Below are positions 5,389 through 6,424 of a DNA stretch of 6,424 bases, piece after piece. The DNA is from Dehalococcoidia bacterium (GTDB lineage Bacteria; Chloroflexota; Dehalococcoidia; Lucifugimonadales; JAGWBF01). Below the pieces are notes generated by a model. It ran no database searches, was not told the origin of the DNA, and was given only the letters and a program-made list of their open reading frames with translations. The stretch spans positions 1-6,424 of the forward strand of contig JAGWBG010000086.1 in NCBI GenBank assembly GCA_021296015.1, read 5' to 3'. The first letter of the stretch is position 1, and each line of letters begins with the position of its first letter. The translations under genes and the position numbers were made by a program.

Positions 5389-6405
5389 TTATGGAGCTAG
5401 GGAGAAACTCAGCTCCACCAGGGCTTCCATCCGCCTCAACGACTCACCGCTGTCAATAGCCTCGCCAGCAAGTCCTATTCCGTCCTTCAGGTCTTGTGCC
5501 TTGCCCCCCACCATCAGGATGGCAGCGCTGTTGAGAAGCACAACATCCCTGATGGGTCCTTTCTCTCCCTGGAACAGACGGCGCAGAATCACGGCGTTTT
5601 CCGCCGGGTCGCCCCCTTTTATCTCCTCTACGGAAACCCAGGGCAGGTCAAGCTCATCGGGAGAGACGGTGTAGGAGTGGATCACTCCGTCGTGGACCTC
5701 CCAGACCCGGGTCCTGGCTCCCAGGGTAAGCTCGTCCAGGCCGTCCTCCCCGTGTACTACCAGGGAGTGCTGAGACCCCAGGAGTACCAGCACCTCGGCC
5801 ATCTTGTCTCCGAAGCTGGGGTCTGGTACGCCCGCCAGTTGGCGCTGGGCACCCGCCGGGTTGGTTAGAGGGCCCATCAAGTTGAACACGGTGCGAATGC
5901 CTATCTCTCTGCGCACGGGGGCGGCGTGGCGCATGGCCGGGTGGAAGGTGGGAGCGAACATAAACCCTATGCCCACCTCCTCTATGCACCGCTTGACCCC
6001 TTCCGGCCCCAGGTCTATTTTCACTCCCAGGGCCTCCAGGACATCGGCGCTGCCGCAGGAGCCGGAGGCGGCCCGGTTGCCATGCTTGGCTACCTTGAGG
6101 CCGGATGCAGAGGCTACGAACGACGCTGCCGTGGAGACGTTGAAGGTCCCCTTGCCATCGCCACCTGTGCCGCAGGTATCAACCAAGACGCCGTCTACAT
6201 CTACTTTCAGGGACTTCTCCCGCATGATGGTAGCCATACCTGCGATTTCCTCGGGAGTCTCTCCTTTTACTCGCAGGGCAGTGAGGAAGGCTCCAAGCTG
6301 GGCCGGGGTAACCTCCCCCTCCATAATCTCTCGCATGGCGGTGGAGGCTTCTTCCATGCTCAAGGGACTGCCGGATACCAGGCTCTCGATGGCTCCTCTA
6401 ATCAT
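5389..6405 (-). CDS. trpD: Anthranilate phosphoribosyltransferase
   Basis: Joins anthranilate to phosphoribosyl pyrophosphate (PRPP) to give phosphoribosyl-anthranilate, the second dedicated step of tryptophan synthesis. At 338 residues it is the normal length of a stand-alone TrpD, without a fused glutaminase. The helical N-terminal domain (about 1-70) contains SMEEASTAMREIMEG (16-30). The catalytic domain shows the glycine-rich PRPP/anthranilate loop CGTGGDGKGTFNVST (78-92), KHGNRAASGSCGSAD (107-121), APTFHPAMRH (151-160), GPLTNPAG (178-185) and GLDELT (222-227), whose acidic residues bind magnesium-PRPP. All expected motifs are intact. The ATG at 6405 is the first good start; the upstream GAGAGA is only a modest ribosome binding site. 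With 19 bases left to the window edge, the upstream neighbour (often trpG) cannot be seen. It is followed by trpC in the same direction. Confidence 0.98.
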   Translation of the reverse strand: MIRGAIESLVSGSPLSMEEASTAMREIMEGEVTPAQLGAFLTALRVKGETPEEIAGMATIMREKSLKVDVDGVLVDTCGTGGDGKGTFNVSTAASFVASASGLKVAKHGNRAASGSCGSADVLEALGVKIDLGPEGVKRCIEEVGIGFMFAPTFHPAMRHAAPVRREIGIRTVFNLMGPLTNPAGAQRQLAGVPDPSFGDKMAEVLVLLGSQHSLVVHGEDGLDELTLGARTRVWEVHDGVIHSYTVSPDELDLPWVSVEEIKGGDPAENAVILRRLFQGEKGPIRDVVLLNSAAILMVGGKAQDLKDGIGLAGEAIDSGESLRRMEALVELSFSLAP

Positions 6406-6424
6406 GGGTCTCTCTCGCTTGGAC

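Overview
The window looks like chromosomal DNA from a bacterium with moderately high G+C. Every gene I can support, including two tRNA genes, lies on the minus strand, so it reads right to left. The mix of a flavin monooxygenase of the Baeyer-Villiger type, a cysteine-less SCP-x-like thiolase homologue, a trpD-trpC cluster and tRNAs with encoded CCA ends would suit an uncultured Chloroflexota (Dehalococcoidia/SAR202-like) or a similar environmental lineage. That assignment is inference and weak.

Right part (about 4215-6405): a piece of a tryptophan biosynthesis operon. trpD (anthranilate phosphoribosyltransferase) is followed after 37 bases by trpC (indole-3-glycerol phosphate synthase). The trpC stop overlaps by ATGA with the start of a small VOC-fold protein. 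TrpD makes phosphoribosyl-anthranilate and TrpC makes indole-3-glycerol phosphate; the TrpF isomerase step between them is not encoded here. The VOC gene is translationally coupled but has no obvious role in tryptophan synthesis.

Middle (about 2377-4150): tRNA-Ser(CGA), then a 407-residue thiolase-like protein that lacks the usual catalytic cysteine, then tRNA-Ser(GGA). The two tRNA genes share an identical 31-bp 3' end.

Left-centre (about 813-2254): a gene graveyard. A P4-type tyrosine integrase starts 123 bp beyond the 3' end of tRNA-Ser(GGA), which is the usual position for an element integrated at a tRNA gene. It carries an in-frame TAA and a frameshift, and it is cut off before the HxxR and tyrosine active-site motifs. 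Next come the C-terminal end of what may be a surface repeat protein and a 54-residue stub of an SRAP (YedK/HMCES-like) protein with an intact start and ribosome binding site. I read this as the scar of an old integrative element.

Left edge (1-484, control region to about 662): the N-terminal 161 residues of a Baeyer-Villiger-type FAD monooxygenase, running off the window. It is preceded by a plausible promoter with a perfect -35, an overlapping palindrome, and a second palindrome in the leader.

I see no CRISPR array, intact mobile element or defence system, and no convincing new multi-gene system. The most useful observations are the decayed tRNA-linked island, the cysteine-less thiolase homologue, and the palindromic control region of the monooxygenase.
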